Positions 7,982 through 16,874 are shown, counted from the first letter of the stretch. The stretch is DNA of 64,000 nt from Amycolatopsis sp. A133 (GCF_031082405.1 NZ_JAVHJU010000034.1:228641-292640), one strand, 5' to 3'. Program-made: numbers and translations. Notes: generated by a model not told the origin, from the sequence alone.

Positions 7982-9886
7982 ATGACCACCGAAGCAGATG
8001 TGCTCCTCCGGCTCGCCGGCGAGATCGACGACCTGGGGCGTCGTCTCGCCGTGGTGGGCTCCGAACTGCGAACCGTCCGGGTCGGGCCGCCTGAACAGGC
8101 CCAAGAGCCTGAGCAGGCCCGGCAGCCTGAGCAGGCCCGGGAGCCCGAGCAGGCCGGACAGCCGCAGCAGGCACCGCAACCGCAACCCCAGCCGCAACCG
8201 CAACCCCAGCCGGCTCCCCGGCCGATGCGGCCGGAATCGGTCCCGTGGCCGCAGTACCAGTGGCAGCCGCCGCAGCAGCAGTACGGCCCGCCGCCGCAGT
8301 ACGGCCCGCCGCCGCAACAGCACTACGCCCCGCCGCCGTTCCAGCCGCCGGTTCCGCGGCAGACGCTGGGCGAGAAGCTCGGCAAGGAAGGCGCCGGGAG
8401 CCGCGTGCTCGCCTGGGTCGGCGGGGCCGTGACGCTGCTCGGCGTCGTCCTGCTGCTGGTGCTGGCCGTGCAGCGCGGCTGGCTCGGGCCGCTGCCGCGG
8501 GTGCTCGTCGGCGCCGCGTTCGGGCTGGCGCTCACCGGCACCGGCGTGTGGCTGCACCGCAAGCCCGCCGGCCGCACCGGCGCCTTCGCGCTGGCCGCCA
8601 CCGGCATCGCCACGCTCTACCTGGACGTCGTCGCCGCGACCACGCTCTACGAGTACCTGCCGGTGCTCGCCGGGCTCGCCGCCGGGCTGGCGGTCGCCGT
8701 CGGCGGGCTGCTCGTCGCCGTGCGCTGGGAGTCGCCGCTGCTGGCCTCGGCCGTCGTTGCCGGGTGCGTCGTGTGCGCGCCGATGATCGTCCGCGGGTTC
8801 ACCCCCGAACTGGTCACCTTCCTGCTGATGATCCAGCTCGCGACGGCGCCGGTGCAGCTGCGCCGCGACTGGTCGTCGCTGACGCTCGCCGCCGGTGTCC
8901 CGCCGCTGTTCGCCGCCGTGATCAGCACGGCGGTGCTCGGCGGGGGCGGCAGCTGGGCCAACACCGCCGCGGCCGGCGGCGCCGGGGTCACCGGGCTGGT
9001 GCTCGCGCTGATCGTGCTGCGCCGCCGGGAGAACGACCCCGCGGCGCTCTCGCTGCTGGCGACCGCGGTGCTGCCCACGCTCGTCGCGGCGCTGCTGCTG
9101 CCGAAGGCGCAGGCGGTGCCGATCACGGCCGGGGCGGGCGTCCTGCTGCTCGCCGTCTGGGCGGCCCGCCGCTGGTGGCCCGGGTTCGCCGGGCAGGTGG
9201 CCGGCCTGGCCGGGCTGCTCGCGCTCCTGCAGGCGACGGTCACCCAGTTCGACGGCCCGGCGCGCGCCGGGGTGCTGCTCGGCGAGGCGCTGCTGCTGGT
9301 CGTGGCCGCGGTGGGCGGCCGCAACCGGGGCGCACTGGCCGCCGCGCTCGGGTTCGCGGCGATCGGCGGCCTGATCGGCGTGGCCTTCGACGTCACACCC
9401 GCGCTGCTGATCGTCCCCCGCACCCGCTCGGCCGCCGATCTGGCCGGTGCGCTCGCGGTCGCCGCGCTGATCCTCGCCGTGTCGGTCGCGCTGCCGTGGG
9501 CCGCGGCCCGGCTGGCGGTGTTCCGCGGACCGGCCGACGACCTGCCGATCTGGCTGCTCGCCGGGGTTTCGGCGCTGTACGGCGCCGCCGGGGTCGTGCT
9601 CTGCGGGGCGCTGCTGGCGGTCCCCGGCCGGACGGGGTTCCTCCTCGGCCACGCGCTGATCACGGTGTCCTGGACGATCGCGGCGCTCGTGCTGCTCCTG
9701 CGCGGGATCGACGTCACCGCGCTGCGGGTGACGGGGCTGATCCTGGTCGGCGCCGCGGTGCTCAAGCTGGTGCTGTTCGACCTGTCGGCGCTCGACGGCC
9801 TGGCCAGGGTGGGCGCGTTCCTCGGCGCGGGCCTGGTGCTGCTGGCGGCCGGGACGCGGTACGCGCGGCGGGTCGCGTCGCGCTAG
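7982..9886 (+). CDS. DUF2339-type polytopic membrane protein with Gln/Pro-rich N terminus
   Basis: 634 residues. A short helical head (EADVLLRLAGEIDDLGRRLA) leads to a low-complexity region (about residues 38-125) built from tandem PEQA[RQ] units, then QPQP runs and PQYGPPP repeats, before about a dozen to sixteen hydrophobic helices starting at SRVLAWVGGAVTLLGVVLLL. That arrangement is characteristic of DUF2339 membrane proteins, whose function is unknown. The ATG at 7982 is chosen; GTG at 7967 is an alternative, and neither has a strong SD. The repeats are also visible in DNA as imperfect 12- to 18-base units around 8094-8215. Confidence 0.82.
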   Translation: MTTEADVLLRLAGEIDDLGRRLAVVGSELRTVRVGPPEQAQEPEQARQPEQAREPEQAGQPQQAPQPQPQPQPQPQPAPRPMRPESVPWPQYQWQPPQQQYGPPPQYGPPPQQHYAPPPFQPPVPRQTLGEKLGKEGAGSRVLAWVGGAVTLLGVVLLLVLAVQRGWLGPLPRVLVGAAFGLALTGTGVWLHRKPAGRTGAFALAATGIATLYLDVVAATTLYEYLPVLAGLAAGLAVAVGGLLVAVRWESPLLASAVVAGCVVCAPMIVRGFTPELVTFLLMIQLATAPVQLRRDWSSLTLAAGVPPLFAAVISTAVLGGGGSWANTAAAGGAGVTGLVLALIVLRRRENDPAALSLLATAVLPTLVAALLLPKAQAVPITAGAGVLLLAVWAARRWWPGFAGQVAGLAGLLALLQATVTQFDGPARAGVLLGEALLLVVAAVGGRNRGALAAALGFAAIGGLIGVAFDVTPALLIVPRTRSAADLAGALAVAALILAVSVALPWAAARLAVFRGPADDLPIWLLAGVSALYGAAGVVLCGALLAVPGRTGFLLGHALITVSWTIAALVLLLRGIDVTALRVTGLILVGAAVLKLVLFDLSALDGLARVGAFLGAGLVLLAAGTRYARRVASR

Positions 9887-9899
9887 CGCGGAAGAATTG

Positions 9900-9951
9900 T
9901 CGGTGCCCCGTGGTTACCTGGATCACCTGACCGACGACCAGGGGGCACCGA
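9900..9951 (+). promoter_or_regulatory. 10-bp inverted repeat masking the ribosome site of the PPOX gene
   Basis: TCGGTGCCCC (9900-9909) and GGGGCACCGA (9942-9951) are perfect reverse complements separated by 32 bases. The right arm contains the G-rich ribosome-binding region and ends directly before the ATG at 9953, so the RNA stem would hide the translation start. Whether it is a regulatory switch, an operator or a chance structure is unknown. Confidence 0.4.
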
Positions 9952-9952
9952 T

Positions 9953-10342
9953 ATGGCACAGCCGAACCTCGCCGACCGGGCGGGCGAGCCGATCGCCTGG
10001 CTGACGACAGTCACGCCGAAGGGGCGGCCGGCACCGCGGCCCGTGTGGTTCGTCCTCGACGGCGACGACATCGTGGTGTTCAGCGAGCCCGGCACCGCGA
10101 AGCTCCGGCACATCGAGGCGAACCCCGACGTGAGCTTCCACCTCAACAGCGACGAGCACGGCGGCTCGATCCTCGTCGTCAACGGGAAAGCGCACGTCGA
10201 GGCGGGCAAGGCCTCGGAGGCGCCCGGGTACCTCGGCAAGTACGGCTCGCACTACGCGGCGATCGGCTTGACCGCGGACGGGTTCGACGCCAAGTACTCC
10301 GTCCGCATCCGCGTGGTGCCCGAGCGCTCCTGGGGGTTCTGA
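9953..10342 (+). CDS. PPOX-class (F420-dependent type) oxidoreductase
   Basis: The 129-residue split-barrel protein begins NLADRAGEPIAWLTTVTPKG and has GRPAPRPVWFVLDGDDIVVFS, GTAKLRHIEANPDVSFHL and a C-terminal FDAKYSVRIRVVPERSW. This matches small mycobacterial/actinobacterial pyridoxamine-phosphate-oxidase-like proteins that use coenzyme F420 rather than FMN (TIGR03667-like). The exact substrate is unknown. Start ATG at 9953, preceded by a G-rich SD that is part of an inverted repeat. The stop is immediately followed by the stop of the convergent SOD-like gene. Confidence 0.85.
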   Translation: MAQPNLADRAGEPIAWLTTVTPKGRPAPRPVWFVLDGDDIVVFSEPGTAKLRHIEANPDVSFHLNSDEHGGSILVVNGKAHVEAGKASEAPGYLGKYGSHYAAIGLTADGFDAKYSVRIRVVPERSWGF

Positions 10343-10906
10343 CTAGAAGCCGACGTCCAGGCAGGCGAGCCGGGCACCCGCCGTGCCCGCGTGACCGGGA
10401 TCGGTGTGCGTGGGCGTTTCGTGGAGGACCACGGACTTCGCCCGCCGGGCGCCGAACGTCCAGTCCACTGTGGATCGGCCGAAGCCGGTGCCGAGCCGGT
10501 CGGTGGTGAAGTCGAGCCAGATCTCGTTGCGGGGGTTCGCGTAGGCGGGGTCGACCGACGGCTGCACCGGGTCCGGCGCGTGCTGGAAGTGCGGCCCGGC
10601 GGCGTCGCCGGTGGTGCCGCACGGCCGGGCGTGCGCGTGGGCGCCGTAGGCCCGTCCCGGCCGCAGGCCGCTGACGACGAGCGTGGTGCTCGTGCCGGTG
10701 GCCGCGGCCGAGAGGCTGACCACGTGCGCCCGGGCGCCGGCCGGGACGAGGTCGGGGCGGTACGTCACCGCGGGTGCGCCGGGGGCACCCGCGGTGAACG
10801 TGCCGTGCGCGGTCGCGAACCGCACCGGTGCCGACGACGCGGCGGCGGCGCCGGGAGCGAGCACGGCGACGGCGGCCGCAGCGGCGAAAGCGGGAAGAAG
10901 ACGCAT
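10343..10906 (-). CDS. Exported Cu/Zn superoxide dismutase-like protein
   Basis: 187 residues with a Sec signal peptide (MRLLPAFAAAAAVAVLAPGA, predicted cleavage near AAAASS). The core shows the copper ligand motif YGAHAHARPCG, the bridging-His context GPHFQH, a LHETPTHTD segment aligned with the fourth copper ligand, and the C-terminal GTAGARLACLD with the active-site Arg and disulfide Cys. The loop that normally carries the remaining Zn ligands (His and Asp) instead reads PAYANPRNEIWLDF, so the zinc site looks reduced. It probably acts outside the membrane; dismutase activity is inferred. Confidence 0.82.
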   Translation of the reverse strand: MRLLPAFAAAAAVAVLAPGAAAASSAPVRFATAHGTFTAGAPGAPAVTYRPDLVPAGARAHVVSLSAAATGTSTTLVVSGLRPGRAYGAHAHARPCGTTGDAAGPHFQHAPDPVQPSVDPAYANPRNEIWLDFTTDRLGTGFGRSTVDWTFGARRAKSVVLHETPTHTDPGHAGTAGARLACLDVGF

Positions 10907-11031
10907 CTGCCCTCTTTAGCCAGTCGGCCGGGGAGCCGCCATGATCATCACCCGGAAGCGTGATCGAACTGGTGGAAAAGTTACGGATTTCCCAGCCGGT
11001 GGGCGCTCCCGTGTCCGGTTATTGTGCATTC

Positions 11032-11520
11032 GTGCCCGAACACACCGGCGAAACCCGCAACGAGCAGCTCACCCGCAACGTCGGCGAACTGCTGCAAGAG
11101 CTGCGTGTCGCGCAGGCCGGGGTGCAGATCCTCTTCGGCTTCCTGCTGTCGGTCGTGTTCACCGAGCGGTTCCACGACGCCAGCGGGTTCGAGAAGTCGC
11201 TGCACCTGTCCGCGGTGGCGCTCGCGGTGGCGGCGACGGCGCTGCTGACGGCGCCCGCGGCGTGGCACCGGCTGCTGTTCCGCACGGGCAGCCGGGAACG
11301 GATCCTGACCGCCGGCAACCGGCTCGTACTGGTCGGCCTGGTCTGCCTGGCCCTGGCGATCACGTCGACGGTCGCGCTGATCGCCAAGGTGGTCTACGGC
11401 GAGATCGCGATGTTCGTCATGCTCGCGCTGTGCCTGCTGATCTTCGGGATCCTCTGGTTCGTCATGCCGATGCGGTTGCACCCGGCCAACGGCACTCAGC
11501 CGGCGGACCCGCCCGAGTAG
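11032..11520 (+). CDS. DUF6328-like four-helix membrane protein
   Basis: 162 residues from GTG at 11032; a GTG at 11011 is an alternative. The product has a conserved soluble start (NEQLTRNVGELLQELRVAQA) and then four hydrophobic helices, beginning GVQILFGFLLSVVFTERF. This pattern matches a short actinobacterial membrane family I recall as DUF6328; function unknown. Its last 25 bases overlap the end of the convergent VOC gene. No operon partner. Confidence 0.75.
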   Translation: MPEHTGETRNEQLTRNVGELLQELRVAQAGVQILFGFLLSVVFTERFHDASGFEKSLHLSAVALAVAATALLTAPAAWHRLLFRTGSRERILTAGNRLVLVGLVCLALAITSTVALIAKVVYGEIAMFVMLALCLLIFGILWFVMPMRLHPANGTQPADPPE

Positions 11521-11888
11521 AGCGTGTCCTCCTGGACGAAGCAGAGCGGGTTGCCGAAGGGGTCGTCGGCGTAGAAGGAGCGTTCGCCCCAGAACTGCGT
11601 CTCGATGGCGTCGTCGGCCCAGCGCGGTCCGGCGGCGCGCACCCGCTCGAACGTCTCCTCGACGTCCTCGACCGCGAGGTAGACGATCCGCGGGTCCCGC
11701 TGCGGGCGCGGCTCGCGGTGCTCGCGCGGGGCCTCGACGCAGGCCAGCACCACGCCGCCGCAGGTGAAGTAGTGCCGGTTGACCGCGATCCGCTCGCCGG
11801 GGTCGCCGAAGACGGCGCCGTAGAACGCGACGGCGACCTCGATGTCGTCGACGGGCTGGATCAACCGGAACACCCGCGGGCCGCTCAT
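11496..11888 (-). CDS. VOC (glyoxalase/bleomycin-resistance) superfamily protein
   Basis: 130 residues with two beta-alpha-beta-beta-beta repeats: RLIQPVDDIEVAVAFYGAVFG opens the first and RIVYLAVEDVEETFERVRAAG the second. The C-terminal ERSFYADDPFGNPLCFVQE is the conserved strand that supplies a metal-ligand Glu in glyoxalase-type enzymes. Members bind metals or drugs or isomerise small substrates; nothing in the context specifies which. Start ATG 11888. Confidence 0.85.
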   Translation of the reverse strand: MSGPRVFRLIQPVDDIEVAVAFYGAVFGDPGERIAVNRHYFTCGGVVLACVEAPREHREPRPQRDPRIVYLAVEDVEETFERVRAAGPRWADDAIETQFWGERSFYADDPFGNPLCFVQEDTLYSGGSAG

Positions 11889-11967
11889 GGGCGCAGAGTA
11901 CCGCTGTTCATTTCCCGTTCGGCAGCAGTTGCCGGGGTGGTCGGACGCCGCCCGTAGCTTCCCGCCC

Positions 11968-13785
11968 GTGACTGACACTTCTCGCCGGACCTTCCTCCTC
12001 GGCGCCCCGGCCGTCGCCGCCGCGGCGACCCTGCCGAACGTCCTCGGCGCACCGGCCGCCGGAGCCACCGGCCGGCACCGCCCCGACCCGGAAGACCCGC
12101 GCTTCACGCTTGTGGTCATGCCGGACACGCAGTACCTGTTCGACGAGGACCGCGGCGACGCGGCCCCGCTGGACGCCTCGCTGCGGTACGTCCTCGACGA
12201 AGCCGACGACAACGTTGTCTTCCTCGCTCACCTCGGCGATCTCACCCAGAACGGGCGGGCGGACGAGTTCGCCCGCATCAGCCGGTCCTTCCAGGCCCTC
12301 GACCGCCGCCGGTTCCCGTACAGCACCCTCGCGGGCAACCACGACATCGACGGCTCGAAGGACGACCAGCGCGGCCCCTCGCCGTACCTCGACGCGTTCG
12401 GCCCGCAGCGCCAGCGCAACTCCCCGACGTTCCGCGGCGCGACGAAGGACGGCTACAACAGCTACCACGTCTTCCGCGGCGGCGGCCGCGAGTGGCTGCT
12501 GCTCGCCCTCGACTGGCGGCCCTCGGCCGGTGGCCTGAACTGGGCGAAGCAGGTCCTCGCGCAGCACCCGACGCTGCCGGCGATCCTCACGATCCACGAG
12601 CTGGTCTGGGCCGACGACAACGCCCAGGCGCAGTTCTCGACGTTCGGCGAGCACGTCTGGCAGGAGCTGGTGCAGGGCAACGACCAGATCTTCCTCACGC
12701 TCAACGGCCACTACTGGCCGACCGGGCGCACCGTCCGGAAGAACGCCGCCGGGCACGACGTGCACGTCCACATCGCCAACTACCAAGACCGCTACTACGG
12801 CGGCGGCGCGATGGTCCGGCTCTACCGGTTCGACCTCGCGCGGGGCGTGATCGACGTCCGGACGTTCTCGCCGTGGCTCGCCGCCCAGGACCACCTGAGC
12901 GAGCTGCAGCGGGTCGAGGTCGAGCGCAGCGGCACGGCCGACTACTTCAGCCTGGAGATCGACTTCGCCGAGCGCTTCCGGGGCTTCGCGCCGGTCCCGG
13001 TGCCGCCCGGACGGCCGGCGAAGCAGCTGGTCATCCCCGGAACCGTCGCGTACTGGCGGTTCGAAGGCGGCCAGGACGGCAAGGCGGTGCCGGACGACGT
13101 CGTCGTGCGGGACCAGACCGGCCGCGGCAACGACCTCAGGCGCGTCACCGCGCCCGGGAGCGGGCCGGACGCGCTGAAGTACTCGAGCGAGTTCTCGCCG
13201 CGGCAGCCGTCGCGGGCGAGCCTGCGGTTCGCCGGCGGCCGGGACCCGAGCCGCGGTGCGTACCTGCGCACGGTCGACGCGGCGCCGATGAACCGGCTGA
13301 AGTTCGAGCGCGGCTACACCGTCGAGGCGTTCTTCCGGCTGCCCGCGGACTTCAAGGACGGCCACCACGGCTGGTGCGGCCTCTTCGCCCGGCAGGGCAG
13401 CGGCGCGGCCGCCGGCAAGACCGGCGACGACCCGCAGGAGTCGGCGGCCACACTGTCCCTTTCGGACGGTGGGGAGCTGCAGTGGGCGGTGTACCCGCTG
13501 AACCAGAACCGGACCTCGACGAACTGGGGGCACGAGCTGCCGGTCGAAAAGTGGTGGCACGTGGCCGTGGTCAACGACGGCAGGCGCACGACCCTGTACG
13601 TCGACGGCTGCCCGGTCGTCCGGAACCCGGCCACGCCCGCCGTCGGGCTCGCCGACCCGGGCGGTTCGTGGCTGGTCGGTGCCTCGTCCTACGGCGGGAA
13701 GGTCGACCGCAGTTTCGCGGGGCTGCTGGGTGACGTGCGGGTGGTCGACCGGCCGTTGAGCGTGCGCGAATTCATGCTGGGCTGA
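11968..13785 (+). CDS. Tat-exported calcineurin-like phosphoesterase with LamG-type domain
   Basis: 605 residues from GTG 11968. The twin-arginine signal SRRTFLLGAPAVAAAA is followed by a metallophosphatase domain: VVMPDTQYLF, AHLGDLTQNG, LAGNHDIDG and LNGHYWPTG provide the D-x-H/GD/GNH/GH-type metal ligands (the canonical first DxH reads DTQ, as in several exported relatives). From about residue 350 a concanavalin-like LamG_3 domain follows (VAYWRFEGGQDGKAVPDD ... GYTVEAFFRLP ... WWHVAVVNDGRRTTLYVDG ... GDVRVVDRPLS), probably a glycan-binding module. The product is likely an exported phosphodiesterase or phosphatase. Stand-alone gene. Confidence 0.88.
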   Translation: MTDTSRRTFLLGAPAVAAAATLPNVLGAPAAGATGRHRPDPEDPRFTLVVMPDTQYLFDEDRGDAAPLDASLRYVLDEADDNVVFLAHLGDLTQNGRADEFARISRSFQALDRRRFPYSTLAGNHDIDGSKDDQRGPSPYLDAFGPQRQRNSPTFRGATKDGYNSYHVFRGGGREWLLLALDWRPSAGGLNWAKQVLAQHPTLPAILTIHELVWADDNAQAQFSTFGEHVWQELVQGNDQIFLTLNGHYWPTGRTVRKNAAGHDVHVHIANYQDRYYGGGAMVRLYRFDLARGVIDVRTFSPWLAAQDHLSELQRVEVERSGTADYFSLEIDFAERFRGFAPVPVPPGRPAKQLVIPGTVAYWRFEGGQDGKAVPDDVVVRDQTGRGNDLRRVTAPGSGPDALKYSSEFSPRQPSRASLRFAGGRDPSRGAYLRTVDAAPMNRLKFERGYTVEAFFRLPADFKDGHHGWCGLFARQGSGAAAGKTGDDPQESAATLSLSDGGELQWAVYPLNQNRTSTNWGHELPVEKWWHVAVVNDGRRTTLYVDGCPVVRNPATPAVGLADPGGSWLVGASSYGGKVDRSFAGLLGDVRVVDRPLSVREFMLG

Positions 13786-13818
13786 GCGGCCCTTGACAGC
13801 GGGTGGACAATAAAAAAT

Positions 13819-13852
13819 CGGCGTGCTCTCCGAAACAACGGAGTACGCGCCG
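13819..13852 (+). terminator. Imperfect hairpin between phosphoesterase and helR
   Basis: Bases 13819-13832 and 13839-13852 form a 12-pair stem (one G-U, one 2x2 internal mismatch) with loop AAACAA, directly after an AT-rich run (ATAAAAAAT) that is unusual in this genome and a TTGACA at 13793. No U-tract follows. It may be the terminator of the upstream gene or a leader structure of the HelR gene, which starts 34 bases later. Confidence 0.45.
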
Positions 13853-13886
13853 AACCTGATAAGAGTCTAACCGCTGTGAGGGGAAC

Positions 13887-16091
13887 TTGTCAAACCAGGG
13901 GTACGACGAGGAATTGCGGGAAGAACGGGCCTACGTCGCCGCGCTGTACGAGCGGCTCGATCGCGAGCGCGCGGCGGCGCAGGCCCGCTACCACGGCGCA
14001 CTCGGGCAAACCGGGGTGACGCCGGGGGAACGGGAGACCGACGTCCGCTGCCGGTCGCGGGAGGCGGCTCGGCTGGACGTCGCCGACAACGGGCTTTGTT
14101 TCGGCCGGTTGGACGCCCTTTCGGGCGAACGGAGCTACATCGGCCGGGTCGGGCTCTTCGACGCGGAAAACGACTACGAGCCGTTCCTGCTCGATTGGCG
14201 GGCGCCGGCGGCGCGGCCGTTCTACGTCGCCACCGCGGCGACACCGGAAAACACGCGCCGCCGTCGCCAATTCCACACGATGGGCCGCCGGGTCCTCGAT
14301 TTCACCGACGAAGTGCTGGGCCGGCCGGGAGCCGCCGAACGCGGGGACGCGGCCCTGCTCGCGGCCGTCAACGCGCCCCGCGGCCAGGGCATGCGGGACA
14401 TCGTCGCGACGATCCAGGCCGAGCAGGACGAGATCATCCGCCTCGGCCACCCGGGCGTGCTGGTGGTCGAGGGTGGCCCCGGCACCGGCAAGACGGCCGT
14501 CGCCCTGCACCGGGTGGCGTACCTGCTCTACACCCGCCGCGAACGGATGTCGCGCAGCGGCGTGCTGGTGGTCGGGCCGAGCCCGCTGTTCCTCGACCAC
14601 ATCGGCCGCGTGCTGCCGTCGCTCGGCGAGTCGGACGTCGTTCCCCTGACCACCGGCGACCTCGTCCCCGGCCTGCGCGTCACCGCCGAAGACCGGCCGG
14701 AGGTGGCGCGGCTCAAGGGTTCGCTGGAGATCCTCGACGTGCTGGAGGCCGCGGTCGCCGACCGCCAGGAGGTGCCCGGAGAACCGGTGCCGGTCGATCT
14801 GGGTGACGTCGTCGTGGAGCTCGACGCGGGTCTCGTGGCCGAGGCCCGGCGCGAAGCGCGCCGGTCCGGGCTCCCGCACAACGAAGCCCGCGCGATCTTC
14901 CGCGAGCACGCCGCGGCGCTCGTCGCCGAGCGGGCCGTGACGAAGATCGGCGAAGGCTGGCTGGACCGGGAGGACCGCGGGCTGTGGGCCGACCTGCGCA
15001 CCGACGTCCTCGACGGGCTCGTGGAGCACGAAGCGCTCGATGCTGCACTCGACGCGCTGTGGCCGTACCTGACGCCGGAGACGCTGCTGGCGACGCTGTA
15101 CGCGTCGCCACGCCGGCTCGAGGCCGCCGGAGCCGATCCGGCGTTGTTCCGCGCCGACGGCCGGGCTTGGACCGTGCCGGACGTGCCGTTGCTCGACGAG
15201 CTGGCCGACCTGCTCGGCCGGGACGACACCGCCGAACGCGCCGCCGCGCGCGGGCGGGCCGAAGCGGAGGCCGAGTACGCCTCCGGCGTCATGGAGCTCA
15301 TGAAGCTGGACCGCGAGGAGCTGGACGAGGACGTCCAGCTGGTCGCCGAGAACCTGCTCGACGCCGGCGACCTGGCCGAGCGGTTCACCGAGCGCGACCC
15401 GCGCGACCTCGCCGAACGGGCGGCCGCGGACCGCGACTGGACGTACGGGCACGTCGTCGTCGACGAGGCCCAGGAACTGTCCGAAATGGACTGGCGGGTG
15501 CTGATGCGGCGGTGCCCCAGCCGCTCGTTCACGATCGTCGGCGACCTCGCGCAGCGCCGCTCGGCCGCCGGGGCGAGTGCGTGGGGCCCGATGCTCGAGC
15601 CGTACGTCGGCGACCGCTGGGTCCACCGCGAGCTGACCGTGAACTACCGGACCCCGGCGGAGATCATGACCGTCGCGAACGCGCTGCTGGCGGAGTTCGC
15701 GCCCGGCGCGCGCACCCCGGAATCGGTGCGCGCGTGCGGGGTCCGGCCGTGGTCCAGACGAGTGGCGGACGACGAGCTGCCCGGCGCCGTCGAAGACTTC
15801 GTCCGCGACGAGGCCGGCCGCGAGGGCACCAGCGTCGTGATCGGTCCGCCGGGGGTGCCGGGAACGATCCCGGCCTCGGCCACCAAGGGCCTGGAGTTCG
15901 ACGCCGTCCTCGTCGTCGAACCGGAGCGGATCCTGGCCGCGGGCCCGCGCGGCGCGGCCGAGCTCTACGTCGCGCTCACGCGCGCCACGCAGCGCCTCGG
16001 GGTGCTGCACCGGGATCCGCTCCCGGCGGCGCTGACCGGCCTCGCCGAGGCCGGGGTGCCCGCGAGGTCCGGGCACCGGAGGTTCCAGTAG
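13887..16091 (+). CDS. helR: HelR/HelD-family RNA polymerase-associated helicase-like ATPase
   Basis: 734 residues of superfamily-1 helicase type. An N-terminal coiled segment (ELREERAYVAALYERLDRER) precedes Walker A GGPGTGKTAVALHR near residue 194 and a long insertion; VVVDEAQELSEMDW is Walker B and ATKGLEFDAVLVVEP a late SF1 motif. HelD/HelR proteins remove stalled or rifamycin-bound RNA polymerase from DNA; the actinobacterial HelR class confers rifamycin tolerance (established for Streptomyces). The start is TTG at 13887 (product MSNQGYDEELRE), chosen because GAGGGG lies just upstream and no ATG/GTG fits. I see no GGGGCTTG-type rifamycin-associated element upstream, so induction may differ. 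Confidence 0.9.
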   Translation: MSNQGYDEELREERAYVAALYERLDRERAAAQARYHGALGQTGVTPGERETDVRCRSREAARLDVADNGLCFGRLDALSGERSYIGRVGLFDAENDYEPFLLDWRAPAARPFYVATAATPENTRRRRQFHTMGRRVLDFTDEVLGRPGAAERGDAALLAAVNAPRGQGMRDIVATIQAEQDEIIRLGHPGVLVVEGGPGTGKTAVALHRVAYLLYTRRERMSRSGVLVVGPSPLFLDHIGRVLPSLGESDVVPLTTGDLVPGLRVTAEDRPEVARLKGSLEILDVLEAAVADRQEVPGEPVPVDLGDVVVELDAGLVAEARREARRSGLPHNEARAIFREHAAALVAERAVTKIGEGWLDREDRGLWADLRTDVLDGLVEHEALDAALDALWPYLTPETLLATLYASPRRLEAAGADPALFRADGRAWTVPDVPLLDELADLLGRDDTAERAAARGRAEAEAEYASGVMELMKLDREELDEDVQLVAENLLDAGDLAERFTERDPRDLAERAAADRDWTYGHVVVDEAQELSEMDWRVLMRRCPSRSFTIVGDLAQRRSAAGASAWGPMLEPYVGDRWVHRELTVNYRTPAEIMTVANALLAEFAPGARTPESVRACGVRPWSRRVADDELPGAVEDFVRDEAGREGTSVVIGPPGVPGTIPASATKGLEFDAVLVVEPERILAAGPRGAAELYVALTRATQRLGVLHRDPLPAALTGLAEAGVPARSGHRRFQ

Positions 16092-16134
16092 CGAACGGGG
16101 GGTGGCGGGCGGCGGCGCCCGTCATCCCCGGTCG

Positions 16135-16611
16135 CTACGCCGTGAGCCGGCCCCAGGAGTAATTCTGCTTGGCCAGCTTCAGGTACACGAACAACTCCGT
16201 CCCGGACACACCCGGGATCTTCCGTATCTCTTCGCCGAGCACGTCGAGCATGTGGTCGTCGTCGCGGCAGACCAGCTCGGCCAGCAGGTCGTAGCGCCCG
16301 GCGCACAGCACGACGTAGTGCACGTTCGTCAGCTCGGACAGCTTGTCCGCCACCTCACGCGGATCGACGCCGTCGACGTTGATGCCGACCATGGCCTGGC
16401 GCGTCAGATCCACGTTGGCGGGATCGGTCACCGCGACGATCTGCATCAGGTCGTCGCGCAGCAGCCGCTGCACGCGCTGGCGGACCGCTCCCTCCGAAAG
16501 CCCGACCGCCTTGGCGAGTGCGGTGAACGAGGCCCGCCCGTCCTGCTGCAGCAGAGCGATCAGTGATCTGTCCGTATTGTCCAGCGCGCGCGCACGTGTT
16601 TCGTCACCCAT
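16135..16611 (-). CDS. Lrp/AsnC-family transcriptional regulator
   Basis: 158 residues: helix-turn-helix (LDNTDRSLIALLQQDGRASF, then AVGLSEGAVRQRVQRLL) followed by a RAM/ACT-like effector domain (VVLCAGRYDLLAELVCRDDD). GGAGGGA precedes the ATG at a proper distance. It is divergent from the amino-acid permease with 263 bases between them, and lysA follows the permease on the opposite strand, so it likely senses an amino acid and controls that permease (inference). Confidence 0.92.
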   Translation of the reverse strand: MGDETRARALDNTDRSLIALLQQDGRASFTALAKAVGLSEGAVRQRVQRLLRDDLMQIVAVTDPANVDLTRQAMVGINVDGVDPREVADKLSELTNVHYVVLCAGRYDLLAELVCRDDDHMLDVLGEEIRKIPGVSGTELFVYLKLAKQNYSWGRLTA

Positions 16612-16874
16612 GCCGTCCCTCCCTGTGTTTCGGCATGTGATTTGTCAAGTGCGCAGCGTATCGAGACCTGCCGAGAAAGCGAGCCCTCCGGGGCAGCTTC
16701 GCGCGATTCGACGTGCACGCCGCGCTCAGCCGAGGAATCGGTGGTCAGCGGCGGAATCCACGAGGCTTTCCGAGGCGGTTTTGTGCGCCCGCGCACAGCA
16801 GGCCGCACTTACCGCCCGGCTCCAGGTACCGTCTGGCGGCTTTCCCGTACCGGCAACCCCAGGAGGACCAACGC

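Noticed and set aside
8094..8330. Tandem DNA repeats as a possible minisatellite/CRISPR
   Set aside because: In frame and translated as the low-complexity head of the DUF2339 protein.
13786..13886. Rifamycin-associated element upstream of helR
   Set aside because: No GGGGCTTG/CAAGCCCC-type inverted repeat is present; only an unrelated imperfect hairpin.
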